DNA from: Flavobacterium cellulosilyticum
Lineage (GTDB): Bacteria > Bacteroidota > Bacteroidia > Flavobacteriales > Flavobacteriaceae
Assembly: GCF_004349355.1 (NCBI RefSeq)
Contig: NZ_SMFK01000003.1
Location: forward strand, 310,001 to 374,000
DNA: 64,000 bases
Direction of reading: 5' to 3'
Below the pieces are notes generated by a model. It was not told where the DNA came from, did no database searches, and saw nothing but the letters and a program-made list of their open reading frames with translations. Positions 36,407 to 46,154 of the stretch are shown here, one piece after another; the stretch's first letter is position 1, and each line of letters starts with the position of its first letter. Position numbers and translations under genes: made by a program.

Positions 36407-38853
36407 TAAAAATCAACATTTACAGCTATCTTAATAGCTCTATATTGTGCAACAGATTCAAAACTATTCATCATTTTCTGAATAGTTTTTTTTGTGCCTT
36501 GTAAGGACTGGTTTTGTGGAATTTTAATCATTATTGTTCTAATATATTCATTACGTATCCTAGAAATAGGTGGTTCCTCTGGTCCTAATACCGGAATTGT
36601 CAGGTTTAACTGCATCACTTGAAACAACCACATCGAACCTTCTTTGAGTTTATCAAAATCACGATGTTTCAATGTTAATTTAATAAGTTTAAAAAAAGGA
36701 GGATATTTATAGATTTGTCTTTCATATAATTGTTCCTTGTACATTCCCTCATAATTATTATGAACTACTTGCTGAATGGTATTGTGTTCTATATTATAAG
36801 TTTGAATAATTACTTTTCCTCTTTTTTCAGAACGACCGGAACGACCAGAAACTTGCGTCATCATTTGAAAACTTCTTTCAAAAGCTCTAAAATCAGGATG
36901 ATATAACATGTTATCGGCATTCATTATTCCCACTAAACTCACATTATCAAAATCCAAGCCTTTAGCCAGCATTTGAGTTCCTACGAGAATTTCGACTTCC
37001 CGATTTTTAAAACTATCAATAATTTTTTCGAAACCATATTTTCCGCGAGTGGTATCCTGATCCATTCGACCAATTTTAGCATTAGGAAATAATTCGACTA
37101 ATTCCTGCTGAATTTGCTCGGTTCCGAATCCTTTTGTAGTTAAATGAACGCTGGTACAGGAATGACAATTGTTTGGTTTTGCCATGGAATACCCACAATA
37201 ATGACAACGCAATTGATTTTTATGTTTATGATATGTCAGACTTACATCGCATTGTGGACATTGTGGTACATGACCACAAGTCAAGCATTCGATTACTGGC
37301 GAATAACCCCTGCGATTTTGAAACAATATAACTTGTTCCCCTAAAGATAATGCGGTAGTGATTTCCTCTATTAAAGTATCACTAAAATGTCCAGACATTC
37401 TTTTACGAAAGTATTTGTCTTTCAAACCCACCAATTCTATTTCGGGCATCATGACATTTCCATATCGTTTAGAAATTTCTACTAAACCATATTTTCCTGA
37501 TTGCGTATTATAATAGGTTTCGATACTTGGCGTAGCCGAACCCAACAAAACTTTAGCTTTATTATTGTTTGCCAAAACAATTGAGGCATCACGAGCGTGA
37601 TAACGAGGGGACGGATCGACTTGCTTGAATGTTTGTTCGTGTTCTTCATCTACAATAACAAATCCCAAGTTGGAGAATGGTAAAAACAAGGCGGAACGCG
37701 CCCCAATAACAATTTGTGCTTTTGGAGTATGCTCCAATACTTGCTGCCACACTTCTACCCTTTCGTTATTGCTATATTTCGAATGATAAACGGCTACTTT
37801 ATTTCCAAAATAATCTCGCAACCTTGCTACTAACTGCGTTGTCAGTGCAATTTCCGGCAACAAATACAGAATTTGTTTACCGGTTTCAAGATATTCTTCG
37901 ATGAGCTTAATGTAGATTTCAGTTTTTCCACTTGAGGTGACTCCGTGTAACAAACAAACTTCTTTTTCGGAAAAACATTTTTTGATTTCCTCAAAAGCTA
38001 TTTGTTGCGCTTCACTTAATTGCAATTGTTCTTCTTTAGTTTTTCCTGAGAAATTGACACGATCTACTTGAATGTAGTATTCTTCAAAAATTTCTTTATC
38101 GATTAATGCTTTCACAATTGCCGAAGTAGACTTGGCAACTTCAGTCAATTTTTTTACTGTAATCGGTTTTTTTTCAGAAGCACTTAGTTGAAAAAAACGC
38201 ATTACAATGTCTTTTTGTTTGTGTGCATTTTTTAATGTTGCGAGCAATTCTTCCAAGCCTTCATTCGAATCGTATTTAGAGTGTAATTTTACATATCGAA
38301 TGAGTTTTGGAGAATAAGATTCTAACATTTCTTCTTGAAGCACCAGAATGTTTTTATCAATCAACTTTTGGATAACAGGAAAAATATTTTTCTTATTCAA
38401 AATATTGATAATGTCCTGCACTTTCAAAGAATTTTGTTGCTGCAATGCTTCGTAAACCAAAAACTCATCATCAGAAAGAAGACTTTCATCTACAAAAATA
38501 GCTGGTTTTTGAGAAATAATGGTTTCGCTTTCCAACAAAAGTGCCGATGGCATTGCGCCACGATACACATCTCCAATAGCACACATATAATAAGAAGCAA
38601 TCCATTGCCAATGTGCAATTTGAATTTCGGTTACAATAGGATTTTCATCCAGAATTTGATGAATTTCCTTAGCTTCGTATAGAGTTGGTTTATTTTGGTG
38701 AATTTCAATTACTAACGCAGTGTATATTTTACTTTTTCCAAAAGGCACTGCCACACGCATTCCTTTTCTGATGTAATGATATTCAGTTTCGGAAACACGA
38801 TAGGTAAAGGTTTTAGCAAGAGAAAGCGGTAAGATTACTTCGACAAAGTGCAT
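36403..38853 (-). CDS. priA: Primosomal replication helicase PriA
   Basis: PriA restarts replication at stalled forks. The 816-residue protein has the N-terminal 3'-DNA-binding domain (VILPLSLAKTFTYRV), Walker A GVTSSGKTEIY, the DEEH box in VIVDEEHEQTFKQ, the zinc site CLTCGHVPQCPQC with CHYCGY and CHSC, and helicase motifs QMLAKGLDFDNVSLVG and SGRSGRSEKRG. The length is normal for Bacteroidota. Confidence 0.96.
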   Translation of the reverse strand: MHFVEVILPLSLAKTFTYRVSETEYHYIRKGMRVAVPFGKSKIYTALVIEIHQNKPTLYEAKEIHQILDENPIVTEIQIAHWQWIASYYMCAIGDVYRGAMPSALLLESETIISQKPAIFVDESLLSDDEFLVYEALQQQNSLKVQDIINILNKKNIFPVIQKLIDKNILVLQEEMLESYSPKLIRYVKLHSKYDSNEGLEELLATLKNAHKQKDIVMRFFQLSASEKKPITVKKLTEVAKSTSAIVKALIDKEIFEEYYIQVDRVNFSGKTKEEQLQLSEAQQIAFEEIKKCFSEKEVCLLHGVTSSGKTEIYIKLIEEYLETGKQILYLLPEIALTTQLVARLRDYFGNKVAVYHSKYSNNERVEVWQQVLEHTPKAQIVIGARSALFLPFSNLGFVIVDEEHEQTFKQVDPSPRYHARDASIVLANNNKAKVLLGSATPSIETYYNTQSGKYGLVEISKRYGNVMMPEIELVGLKDKYFRKRMSGHFSDTLIEEITTALSLGEQVILFQNRRGYSPVIECLTCGHVPQCPQCDVSLTYHKHKNQLRCHYCGYSMAKPNNCHSCTSVHLTTKGFGTEQIQQELVELFPNAKIGRMDQDTTRGKYGFEKIIDSFKNREVEILVGTQMLAKGLDFDNVSLVGIMNADNMLYHPDFRAFERSFQMMTQVSGRSGRSEKRGKVIIQTYNIEHNTIQQVVHNNYEGMYKEQLYERQIYKYPPFFKLIKLTLKHRDFDKLKEGSMWLFQVMQLNLTIPVLGPEEPPISRIRNEYIRTIMIKIPQNQSLQGTKKTIQKMMNSFESVAQYRAIKIAVNVDFY

Positions 38854-38901
38854 TATAAAATGAGATTTAGGAATTGCAATTGGGAAAATTTTAGTTAAAA
38901 A

Positions 38902-39336
38902 TTAATCCTTTATTCTAAGCCAATATTGTGTTCTTCCAAACAATGGAATACCTATATAACCACGAACTTTAAGTTTATCCTTACTTTCCAATGTGATAAA
39001 GCATTTATATAACATCCCGTTCGAGGGATCCAGAATTTTACCATTGGTATATTCCGTACCTTCCTTCGAAAGCCCTTTTATAATTGTCATTCCTATGATG
39101 GGTTTGTTTTTATCTTCTCCTGTGCATTTTACACACACTTTTTTTTTGTTTTTTTCTTCTAGGATTTCTATTATTTTACCATAGATTTTTCCTGACTTTT
39201 CATAGATCTCAACAATTGATTTTGCTTCTCCAGTTTCATCGCCTATGGTTTTCCATTTGCCAATAACAGTGTTGTTTTGCCCATAAAATTGTATTGAAAA
39301 AAAAAGCAATACAATATATAATAGATTATTTTTCAT
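38902..39336 (-). CDS. DUF2147 exported protein
   Basis: The 144-residue protein has a signal peptide (MKNNLLYIVLLFFSIQFYGQ). The DUF2147 pattern includes VIGKWKTIGDETGEAKSIVEIYEK, KIYGKI, the CxxC-containing VCVKCTGEDKNKPIIGMTI, then NGKILDPSNGMLYKC and GYIGIPLFGRTQYW. The fold is a small beta-barrel, lipocalin-like. Function unknown. The two Cys of VCVKC may bind a metal, but that is inference. Confidence 0.85.
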   Translation of the reverse strand: MKNNLLYIVLLFFSIQFYGQNNTVIGKWKTIGDETGEAKSIVEIYEKSGKIYGKIIEILEEKNKKKVCVKCTGEDKNKPIIGMTIIKGLSKEGTEYTNGKILDPSNGMLYKCFITLESKDKLKVRGYIGIPLFGRTQYWLRIKD

Positions 39337-39445
39337 TTAAGTTTTTTTTAAGTGTTAACCTCATTATAGACTATAGAAATAGTATTAAAGTTCGCAATTT
39401 TATTTTAAACACTTTATTTTTAAATAATTATTGAAAGAAAATAAA

Positions 39446-40378
39446 TCAATCTTTTTTAAAATTTCGTCTTAATTTATTAATAGAAGCATTTAATTCGAAG
39501 CCAAGCAAAAGTACCATACAATTTATCCAAATATAAAACATCATAATCAATAATGTACCAATTGAGCCATATAATTGATTGTATTTAGAAAACCGAATGA
39601 CCCAAATACCAAAAAAATACGAGGATAGAATAATAAGAATTGTTGTAAAAACCGAGCCTATAGAGATGAATTTTGGTTTTTGATTACCGTGATGTTTAGT
39701 TCCAAATCTAAATAATATAGAAGTGGTAATTAAAATCATCAATATTAGAAACGCAAATCGACCTAATTGAATAAAAGGTATATTTTCTGTAAACACATTC
39801 TGCATTTTAAATTTTTGAATAAAAACCTCAAATATCAAAATGATAGCAACAGTAAACAATAATAAAAACGAAAGCAATAACGACATAGCTAGTGCCACTA
39901 AATATTGCTGAATAAATCCTCGTTTAATAATGATATGATGTGAATTCTCGAAACCACCTAAAACTGCTGTTAATCCGTTTGTCATCAATAAAATAGACAA
40001 TACAATACCCCAAGAAATCAAACCTGTGTGACTATTATTCAAAATATCATTAATAATAATTGCAATAGCTTCATAGGTATGGGGCGGAACACCATGCTCG
40101 ACAAATTTGAGAAAATCCTGTTGAAAACCTTCTATCGGAATATAAGGAATGAGATTTAAGATAAATAAAGCGAAAGGAAATAATGCCATAAAAAAACTAA
40201 ATGCAATAGCCGAAGCACGATAGGACAAAGCTCCTTCAACAATTCCAATAAGGTATAATTCTAATAAATCATACAACGACAACTGGTACAACCAAGGCAG
40301 TTTTATTCTCTTGAGGACATAAACAAATTTTCTCAATATCCTGACTCTCTTAATTCTTTCTTCTATCTCTTTACTCAT
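39446..40378 (-). CDS. YihY/BrkB-family membrane protein
   Basis: This 310-residue inner-membrane protein has about six transmembrane helices. Family motifs are GALSYRASAIAFSFFMALFPF, GISWG-type LISWGIVLSILLMTNG and LYGSIGTLLIMMFYIWINCM. Homologues were once called ribonuclease BN, which is now known to be wrong. The role is unknown, and transport has been suggested. It lies 12 bases after nadC and is probably co-transcribed. Confidence 0.9.
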   Translation of the reverse strand: MSKEIEERIKRVRILRKFVYVLKRIKLPWLYQLSLYDLLELYLIGIVEGALSYRASAIAFSFFMALFPFALFILNLIPYIPIEGFQQDFLKFVEHGVPPHTYEAIAIIINDILNNSHTGLISWGIVLSILLMTNGLTAVLGGFENSHHIIIKRGFIQQYLVALAMSLLLSFLLLFTVAIILIFEVFIQKFKMQNVFTENIPFIQLGRFAFLILMILITTSILFRFGTKHHGNQKPKFISIGSVFTTILIILSSYFFGIWVIRFSKYNQLYGSIGTLLIMMFYIWINCMVLLLGFELNASINKLRRNFKKD

Positions 40379-40390
40379 TGATTTCAGGTA

Positions 40391-41248
40391 TCAAAATGCC
40401 TTCAAACTTAAATCCATATTATAGATAGAATGAGTTAATGCTCCTGAAGAAATATAATTTACACCACATTCGGCATAATTTTTAATGGTCTCTTCATTGA
40501 TATTTCCAGATGATTCTGTTTGGCTTTTATTTCCAATTAAGGCAACCGCTGTTCGAGTATCTTCGTAATTAAAATTATCTATCAAAATTCGATGAATCCC
40601 ATCACTTTCCAATATTTCTTTTATTTCATCGAGATTTCTAGCTTCAACAATAATTTTTAAATCGAGATTATTTTCTTGAAGATAGCGTTTAGTTTTGGCT
40701 ATAGCCAATGTAATTCCTCCTGCAAAATCAATATGATTGTCTTTTAGCATGACCATATCATAAAGAGCAAAACGATGATTTTCCCCACCTCCTATTTTCA
40801 CCGCCCATTTCTCACAAGCTCTGAATCCTGGAGTTGTTTTTCTGGTATCTAAAATTTTTGCAGTGGTTCCTTTTAACAATTCGACATAACTATTTGTTTT
40901 AGTTGCAATGGCGCTCATTCTTTGCATAGAATTGAGTACAAGCCGTTCCGCTTTAAGAATTGACTGAGAACTTCCTGAAACTTGAAAAACAATATCACCC
41001 TGTTTTACCGGATTTCCATCCTCTAATAATGTCTCTACAATTAAATCCTTGTCTACATATTCGAAAATCATTTTGGCGAAAGAAACACCAGCAATAATTC
41101 CATTTTCTTTGACCAATAATTTTGCTTTTCCAGTTGCACTTATTGGAATACATGCAAGTGAACTATGATCGCCATCACCAACATCTTCCCGAATGGCATT
41201 TTTTATAATGAGTTCAAGTTCGTTTTCGAATTGAATTTTGCTAATCAT
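40391..41248 (-). CDS. nadC: Nicotinate-nucleotide diphosphorylase (carboxylating)
   Basis: NadC (quinolinate phosphoribosyltransferase) makes nicotinate mononucleotide from quinolinate in NAD synthesis. The 285-residue protein has EDVGDGDHSS, the KAERLVLN-type SILKAERLVLNSMQRMSAIA, DTRKTTPGFRACEKWAVKIGGG-type motif (residues about 130-150), MLKDNHI and the closing NYISSGALTHS. All substrate-binding basic residues appear present. Confidence 0.95.
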   Translation of the reverse strand: MISKIQFENELELIIKNAIREDVGDGDHSSLACIPISATGKAKLLVKENGIIAGVSFAKMIFEYVDKDLIVETLLEDGNPVKQGDIVFQVSGSSQSILKAERLVLNSMQRMSAIATKTNSYVELLKGTTAKILDTRKTTPGFRACEKWAVKIGGGENHRFALYDMVMLKDNHIDFAGGITLAIAKTKRYLQENNLDLKIIVEARNLDEIKEILESDGIHRILIDNFNYEDTRTAVALIGNKSQTESSGNINEETIKNYAECGVNYISSGALTHSIYNMDLSLKAF

Positions 41249-41559
41249 ATTTAATTGATTTTATGAGATGCTAAAGTACTCAATTAATTGCAAATTTTAA
41301 ATGTTTGGGTTTTGGAAATTTAAAGCTTTTTATCTCTTTTACATTTTTCAATTTAATAAATTCTTATTTATTTGAATAAAAAATACCATTGAATTTTGTT
41401 TATACTTATAAAATACGAATTATTTAATCTATCGTTTAATTCCCACATTTGTTGATTGTTTTGTATATTTGGAAACAATTATCCAAGGATATTTGTCCTA
41501 ATTAGTTTAAAATCAAACCATAGAGATTAAAAAGATTCCAATAAAAATCCTTTTCACAA
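41249..41559. other. Divergent spacer nadC / antiporter
   Basis: No gene is seen in this 311-base A/T-rich spacer. It must carry promoters for both divergent genes. A TATATTTG box at 41464-41471 points toward the antiporter; the nadC side shows only a weak TACTTTAG. Confidence 0.5.
41464..41471 (+). promoter_or_regulatory. -7 element for the antiporter gene
   Basis: TATATTTG matches TAnnTTTG, 88 bases before the ATG. TTTG words lie upstream, but at shorter spacing than usual. Confidence 0.5.
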
Positions 41560-42744
41560 ATGACAATAACACTAATTACTGCAATTTGCATCTTATTAAT
41601 TTTAGCCTACATTTTTGATATTACTTCCTCTAAAACTAAAATTCCTTCAGTAATAATGCTTTTGGTTTTAGGATGGATTGTGAATCAAATTTCGACTTTT
41701 ATTGATGTTCCAATTCCTGATTTGACTCCAATATTACCAATATTAGGTACAGTTGGACTTATTTTAATTGTATTGGAAGGTTCTCTAGAATTAGAATTAA
41801 ATAAATCGAAGTTTTCATTTGTTAGAAAAACATCATTAATTGCAATTTTACCAATGTTAATTCTAAGTTTCTTACTTGGCTATTGTTTTCATTACTTTGG
41901 AAATACAAGTTTGAAAATTGGCCTTGCAAACGCCATTCCATTTGCTATAATAAGTAGTGCCATTGCTATACCAAGTGCTCAAAATTTACGTTCAAAACAG
42001 AAAGCATTTGTTACTTATGAAAGTAGTTTATCGGATATTTTTGGGGTGATCATTTTTAATTTTATTACAATTAATGAGATTATTGGATTTCAATCTATCA
42101 AGCACTTTTTAATTCAATTAGTAATTATATTAGTTATTACCGTGATAGCAACATTAGGATTAGCCTTTTTGTTGAGTAAAATTAAACATCATGTTAAGTT
42201 TGCTCCTATCATTTTAATAATTGTTTTAATTTATGATATTTCTAAAATTTACCATTTACCTGCATTAATATTTATACTCTTATTTGGACTATTTCTTGGG
42301 AATTTGGATGAAATTAAACACAATAAATTTATTCAAAAATTACAACCTGAAATATTAAACAAAGAAGTGTGTAAATTCAAAGAACTTACAATCGAAATTG
42401 CTTTTTTAGTGCGTTCCCTCTTTTTTCTATTATTTGGATATTTAATACAAACTTCAGAATTATTCAATTCACAAACTATTTTATGGGCCATATGCATCAC
42501 ATTTGGGATATTCTTTTTTCGATATGTATTTTTAAAAATATTTAAACTCAAATTAGATCCTCTTTTATATATAGCTCCACGTGGTTTAATTACTATTTTA
42601 TTGTTCTTAAGTATTCCTCAAAATCAAGTAACAGCATTAGCTAATAAATCTCTAATTATTCAAGTAATTATTTTGACCGCTTTAGTTATGATGATAGGTT
42701 TGATGGCAAATAATAATGGCAAAAAAATTAGGGCCGTTATTTAA
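41560..42744 (+). CDS. Cation/proton antiporter (CPA family)
   Basis: The 394-residue protein consists of about twelve transmembrane helices: LITAICILLILAYIFDI, IPSVIMLLVLGWIV, ILPILGTVGLILIVLEGSLE and others. The middle motif FAIISSAIAIPSAQNL, then YESSLSDIFGVIIFNF, contains the paired polar/acidic site typical of NhaP/Kef-like exchangers. It probably exchanges Na+ or K+ for protons at the inner membrane. No regulatory RCK/TrkA domain is present, so it ends right after the membrane part. Confidence 0.85.
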   Translation: MTITLITAICILLILAYIFDITSSKTKIPSVIMLLVLGWIVNQISTFIDVPIPDLTPILPILGTVGLILIVLEGSLELELNKSKFSFVRKTSLIAILPMLILSFLLGYCFHYFGNTSLKIGLANAIPFAIISSAIAIPSAQNLRSKQKAFVTYESSLSDIFGVIIFNFITINEIIGFQSIKHFLIQLVIILVITVIATLGLAFLLSKIKHHVKFAPIILIIVLIYDISKIYHLPALIFILLFGLFLGNLDEIKHNKFIQKLQPEILNKEVCKFKELTIEIAFLVRSLFFLLFGYLIQTSELFNSQTILWAICITFGIFFFRYVFLKIFKLKLDPLLYIAPRGLITILLFLSIPQNQVTALANKSLIIQVIILTALVMMIGLMANNNGKKIRAVI

Positions 42745-42892
42745 GACAGAATCAAACATTTTACTTTTTTGGGTTCTATTATTTATCAGGATAAAAAAGA
42801 CTTTAAATATACCTGCTATTAACAACAATCTATAAAACAAATAAGAATATTACTTTTACCCAATCATAAAGTGTGATTTCAACACGAATGAA

Positions 42893-42923
42893 TTGTGAAT
42901 GTAAATTTAAATATATAGATTTG
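42893..42923 (+). promoter_or_regulatory. Promoter of the pectate-lyase-like gene
   Basis: TTG (42893-42895), a 20-base spacer and TAGATTTG (42916-42923) fit the Bacteroidota consensus, 43 bases before the ATG at 42967. Confidence 0.7.
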
Positions 42924-42966
42924 GGCAATCGATTACAAATATTAAAACCAATAAAACAAACCATTA

Positions 42967-45744
42967 ATGTCCAAAAAGTCCTTAAAATTATCATTTGTAT
43001 TATTATTCTTTTTTCTAATACTTGCCCTTCCTTCTGTAAATGCCCAAAATCCAGTGGTGAAAATTGATTTTGATCAGTCGGGAAGACAATCTGCAGAGGT
43101 TAGTGAACCTGATTACATACCCTGGGATGTTGCAATCTCACCAAGCAAGACTACCAATGGAATTACATTTAAAGTTACCAGACTAGGAAATAAAGGCGAT
43201 GCGTTAGGAACAAATTGGTATAAAGCCGGCATACAAGCTCCCAGTTATGCTCGATTGGTTTGTGATGGACTTACAGTAAAAGGCACGACAGCAAATGAAG
43301 GGGGACAAATAGAACTTCGAATTAGCGGATTGCCTACTGGCACACATTCTTTGCTTGCCTTTTTAAACGCAGTGGATAGCGAAACTTATACATTTAGTCC
43401 AATCGATATTTCTGTAGATGGAAGTTTAGTTATGGATAATGTAATTCCTAGTATACGAGCTTTAAAAACTGCTGATGCAAAATCGGTTTACTTAAATTTA
43501 CAAGCAACTGCAGGTGCGGATGTAGTAGTTAAATTTACAGCTGAAACATCAGGTAGTGAAACTTTTAAAAATGTAATGTTGAACGGATTTGAATTAAACA
43601 CGGCCAATATTTATAATCAGGCAACAAATCCAATACCTATCCATAACAATGAACACGTTGAGTTAAGTTCAGGTAGCACATTATTACAATGGACTCCTGC
43701 CATTAATGCAGTTTCACAAAATGTATATTTTGGTACTGATTTAACAGCATTGGAAGCAGCGAACATATCATCATCCGAATATAAAGGAAATCAAACAACG
43801 ACAAATTCATCCTATCAAATAAATGGTTTATATACCGGAACAACTTATTACTGGCGAGTGGATGAGGTATTGGCAAGCAGCGAAGTTATAAAAGGCAGTT
43901 CGTGGCGATTTCGTCCAGCCCAACTTGCTTTTCCAGATGCTGAAGGTTATGGCCGTTTTGCCCGCGGAGGAAGAGGCGGAAAAGTTGTGGCAGTAACTAA
44001 TTTAAATGATAGTGGGCCAGGAAGTTTACGTGATGCTGTTACCAATGACATTGGCCCTAGAACAATAGTTTTTAATGTGTCCGGAATTATTCAACTGAAC
44101 TCTCGTTTGGTTTTAAGTCAACCTTTTGTTACCGTTGCCGGTCAAACTGCTCCTGGCAAGGGAATCTGTATTCGCTCAGCTCCATTTGGAGTTACTGGCA
44201 ATGATGCCATTGTTCAAAATGTAAGAGTAAGAATTGGAGGCGGACCAACCTATGACGGAATGGGATTAACTGGTGCCAATTATAGTATAATAGATCATTG
44301 TTCCATCAGTTGGACCATTGATGAGTCATTTAGTTCGCGTTCAGGAAAAAATATTACGCTGCAAAGAACATTAATTTCAGAAGCATTAAATGCCGCTGGA
44401 CATCAAAATTATCCAGCAGGTACAGAGCATGGGTACGCAGGTTCAATAAGCGGAGACACAGGAAGTTTTCATCATAATTTATTAGCACATAATTACGGAC
44501 GTAATTGGAGTTTGGCCGGTGGTTTGGATGGAAACAATTATTTTGCCGGTAAATTAGATATTACTAATAATGTAGTTTATAACTGGGGATCAAGAACAAC
44601 CGATGGAGGGGCTAATGAAGTAAACTTTGTAAATAATTATTATAAACCCGGTCCTGGAATGCAATTACAACAGTATGCATTGACTATGAATCATGAAGAT
44701 AACTTTGCGGGCATGCAACGTAGTTATTTTGCTGGTAATATTATGCCTGGATTTTTTGACGAAAGCAATCAAACACTGGGACGAAGAAGCACTATAAGTA
44801 GTGGTATCACCATCAACTATGAGACATTCGTAAATACCCCGTTTTTCCCCTCATTTGTAACAACACAATCAGCTACACAAGCATATAAAATAGTACTTTC
44901 AGATGTAGGTTGTACCCAACCTGTATTTGACGACCACGACACAAGAATGGTTAACGAAACTTTAGCCGGAACATATTCCGTGACGGGAAGTGTAACAGGA
45001 AAAAAAGGATTTCCTGATAACGAAGCCGATGCTGGGGGTTTCGAATCGTATCCTGCTATATCCAGAGATGTCAACTGGGATTCGGATAATGATGGATTGC
45101 CAAATTGGTGGGAAACTACTATAGGAACAAATGTGAACTCTGGATCTGGTGATTTTTCTGATTCTAATGCAGATGCTGATTTGGATGGATATACTAATTT
45201 AGACACTTATATTCAATGGATGGCAACACCTCATTACAACTCTCCAAATGGTAGCAAAATCAGCATCAATATTCAAAAACTTTCCAAAGGTTTTACAAAA
45301 AGCCCCGCTTATACCCTATCAAATGTTGTAAATGGAACTGCATCTCTAGTTGCGGATACTGTTGCATTTACACCAACAGCAATCGGTTTTGGTTCTTTTA
45401 ATTTCACTGTAACCGATTCCGAAGGAGGTAGTATGACTAGAAAAGTAAATATACTTAGCGGATTTGACATACAATTATCAACAAAACAAATCGATATACC
45501 TAAAACTGGAATTACCGTTTGGCCAGTTCCAAATAAAGGATCTTTTTACATTTCAATGGTAAAAAATGACACAAAAGCAGAATATAAATTATTTGACATT
45601 TTGGGCAAAGAGGTAACAAAAGGAATTATTGACACCTCCAGTTCTCAAAACATTATCGTAAATTCTAATGGTATCTACATCCTAAAAGTATACGAATTAA
45701 ATACGAAGAAGATTTTATATACCCAAAAAATTATAATTCAATAA
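42967..45744 (+). CDS. Secreted pectate-lyase-like protein with T9SS type A sorting domain
   Basis: The 925-residue protein begins with a signal peptide (ending near LPSVNAQ). An N-terminal beta-sandwich and an Fn3-like segment with GLYTGTTYYWRVDEV are followed by a parallel beta-helix starting at about residue 324 (DAEGYGRFARGGRGGKVVAV, SGPGSLRDAV, SIIDHCSISWTIDE) as in pectate lyases. A Ca-binding-like stretch (DSDNDGLPNWWE, DADLDGYTN) precedes a C-terminal type IX sorting domain of about 75 residues (VWPVPNKGSFYIS, LFDILGKEV, GIYILKVYE). It is exported by the gliding-linked type IX system and should attack pectin-like polyuronides. No SusC/SusD pair is beside it. Confidence 0.9.
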   Translation: MSKKSLKLSFVLLFFFLILALPSVNAQNPVVKIDFDQSGRQSAEVSEPDYIPWDVAISPSKTTNGITFKVTRLGNKGDALGTNWYKAGIQAPSYARLVCDGLTVKGTTANEGGQIELRISGLPTGTHSLLAFLNAVDSETYTFSPIDISVDGSLVMDNVIPSIRALKTADAKSVYLNLQATAGADVVVKFTAETSGSETFKNVMLNGFELNTANIYNQATNPIPIHNNEHVELSSGSTLLQWTPAINAVSQNVYFGTDLTALEAANISSSEYKGNQTTTNSSYQINGLYTGTTYYWRVDEVLASSEVIKGSSWRFRPAQLAFPDAEGYGRFARGGRGGKVVAVTNLNDSGPGSLRDAVTNDIGPRTIVFNVSGIIQLNSRLVLSQPFVTVAGQTAPGKGICIRSAPFGVTGNDAIVQNVRVRIGGGPTYDGMGLTGANYSIIDHCSISWTIDESFSSRSGKNITLQRTLISEALNAAGHQNYPAGTEHGYAGSISGDTGSFHHNLLAHNYGRNWSLAGGLDGNNYFAGKLDITNNVVYNWGSRTTDGGANEVNFVNNYYKPGPGMQLQQYALTMNHEDNFAGMQRSYFAGNIMPGFFDESNQTLGRRSTISSGITINYETFVNTPFFPSFVTTQSATQAYKIVLSDVGCTQPVFDDHDTRMVNETLAGTYSVTGSVTGKKGFPDNEADAGGFESYPAISRDVNWDSDNDGLPNWWETTIGTNVNSGSGDFSDSNADADLDGYTNLDTYIQWMATPHYNSPNGSKISINIQKLSKGFTKSPAYTLSNVVNGTASLVADTVAFTPTAIGFGSFNFTVTDSEGGSMTRKVNILSGFDIQLSTKQIDIPKTGITVWPVPNKGSFYISMVKNDTKAEYKLFDILGKEVTKGIIDTSSSQNIIVNSNGIYILKVYELNTKKILYTQKIIIQ

Positions 45745-45762
45745 AGTTTGTTTTTAAATAAT

Positions 45763-45802
45763 AAAAAAATGCCGTTTACAAATTAGTAAACGGCATTTTT
45801 TT
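45763..45802 (+). terminator. Terminator after the pectate-lyase-like gene
   Basis: AAAAAAATGCCGTTTAC (45763-45779) and GTAAACGGCATTTTTTT (45786-45802) are perfect 17-base arms with a six-base loop, a very strong intrinsic terminator. Confidence 0.9.
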
Positions 45803-45969
45803 ATTAACTATACATTAGACTCAAGTTGCAAATACCTTTTTTTGATTGAACTTTAGACGGAAGTTTTAACAAATATAAAACCCATTTTGAATTTCCTATT
45901 CAACAAAACAATAAGAATTCTAGGCGTATTTTATTAAGGATTCTATAGGCTGCAGGTATAAACTAAATT

Positions 45970-45988
45970 ATAGCTTAAATTAAGCTAT
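45970..45988. promoter_or_regulatory. 19-bp palindrome upstream of the LytTR regulator
   Basis: ATAGCTTAA, one central A, then TTAAGCTAT is a perfect palindrome 166 bases before the regulator ATG, in a 350-base spacer with no gene. It could be an operator; no protein can be assigned. Confidence 0.4.
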
Positions 45989-46154
45989 TTGACTTTTTAT
46001 ATTTACGCCCTCTATTGCAAAAAAGCATCTAAACTACTTATTTACAATTAAATAGTTTTCATTACCTTTACAAAACATAAGAATACATTCCAAGGAATCT
46101 TCAATCAAATAAACCTATATTTTTTTTAAAATCTAATTAAGTTAAACAACTTAT

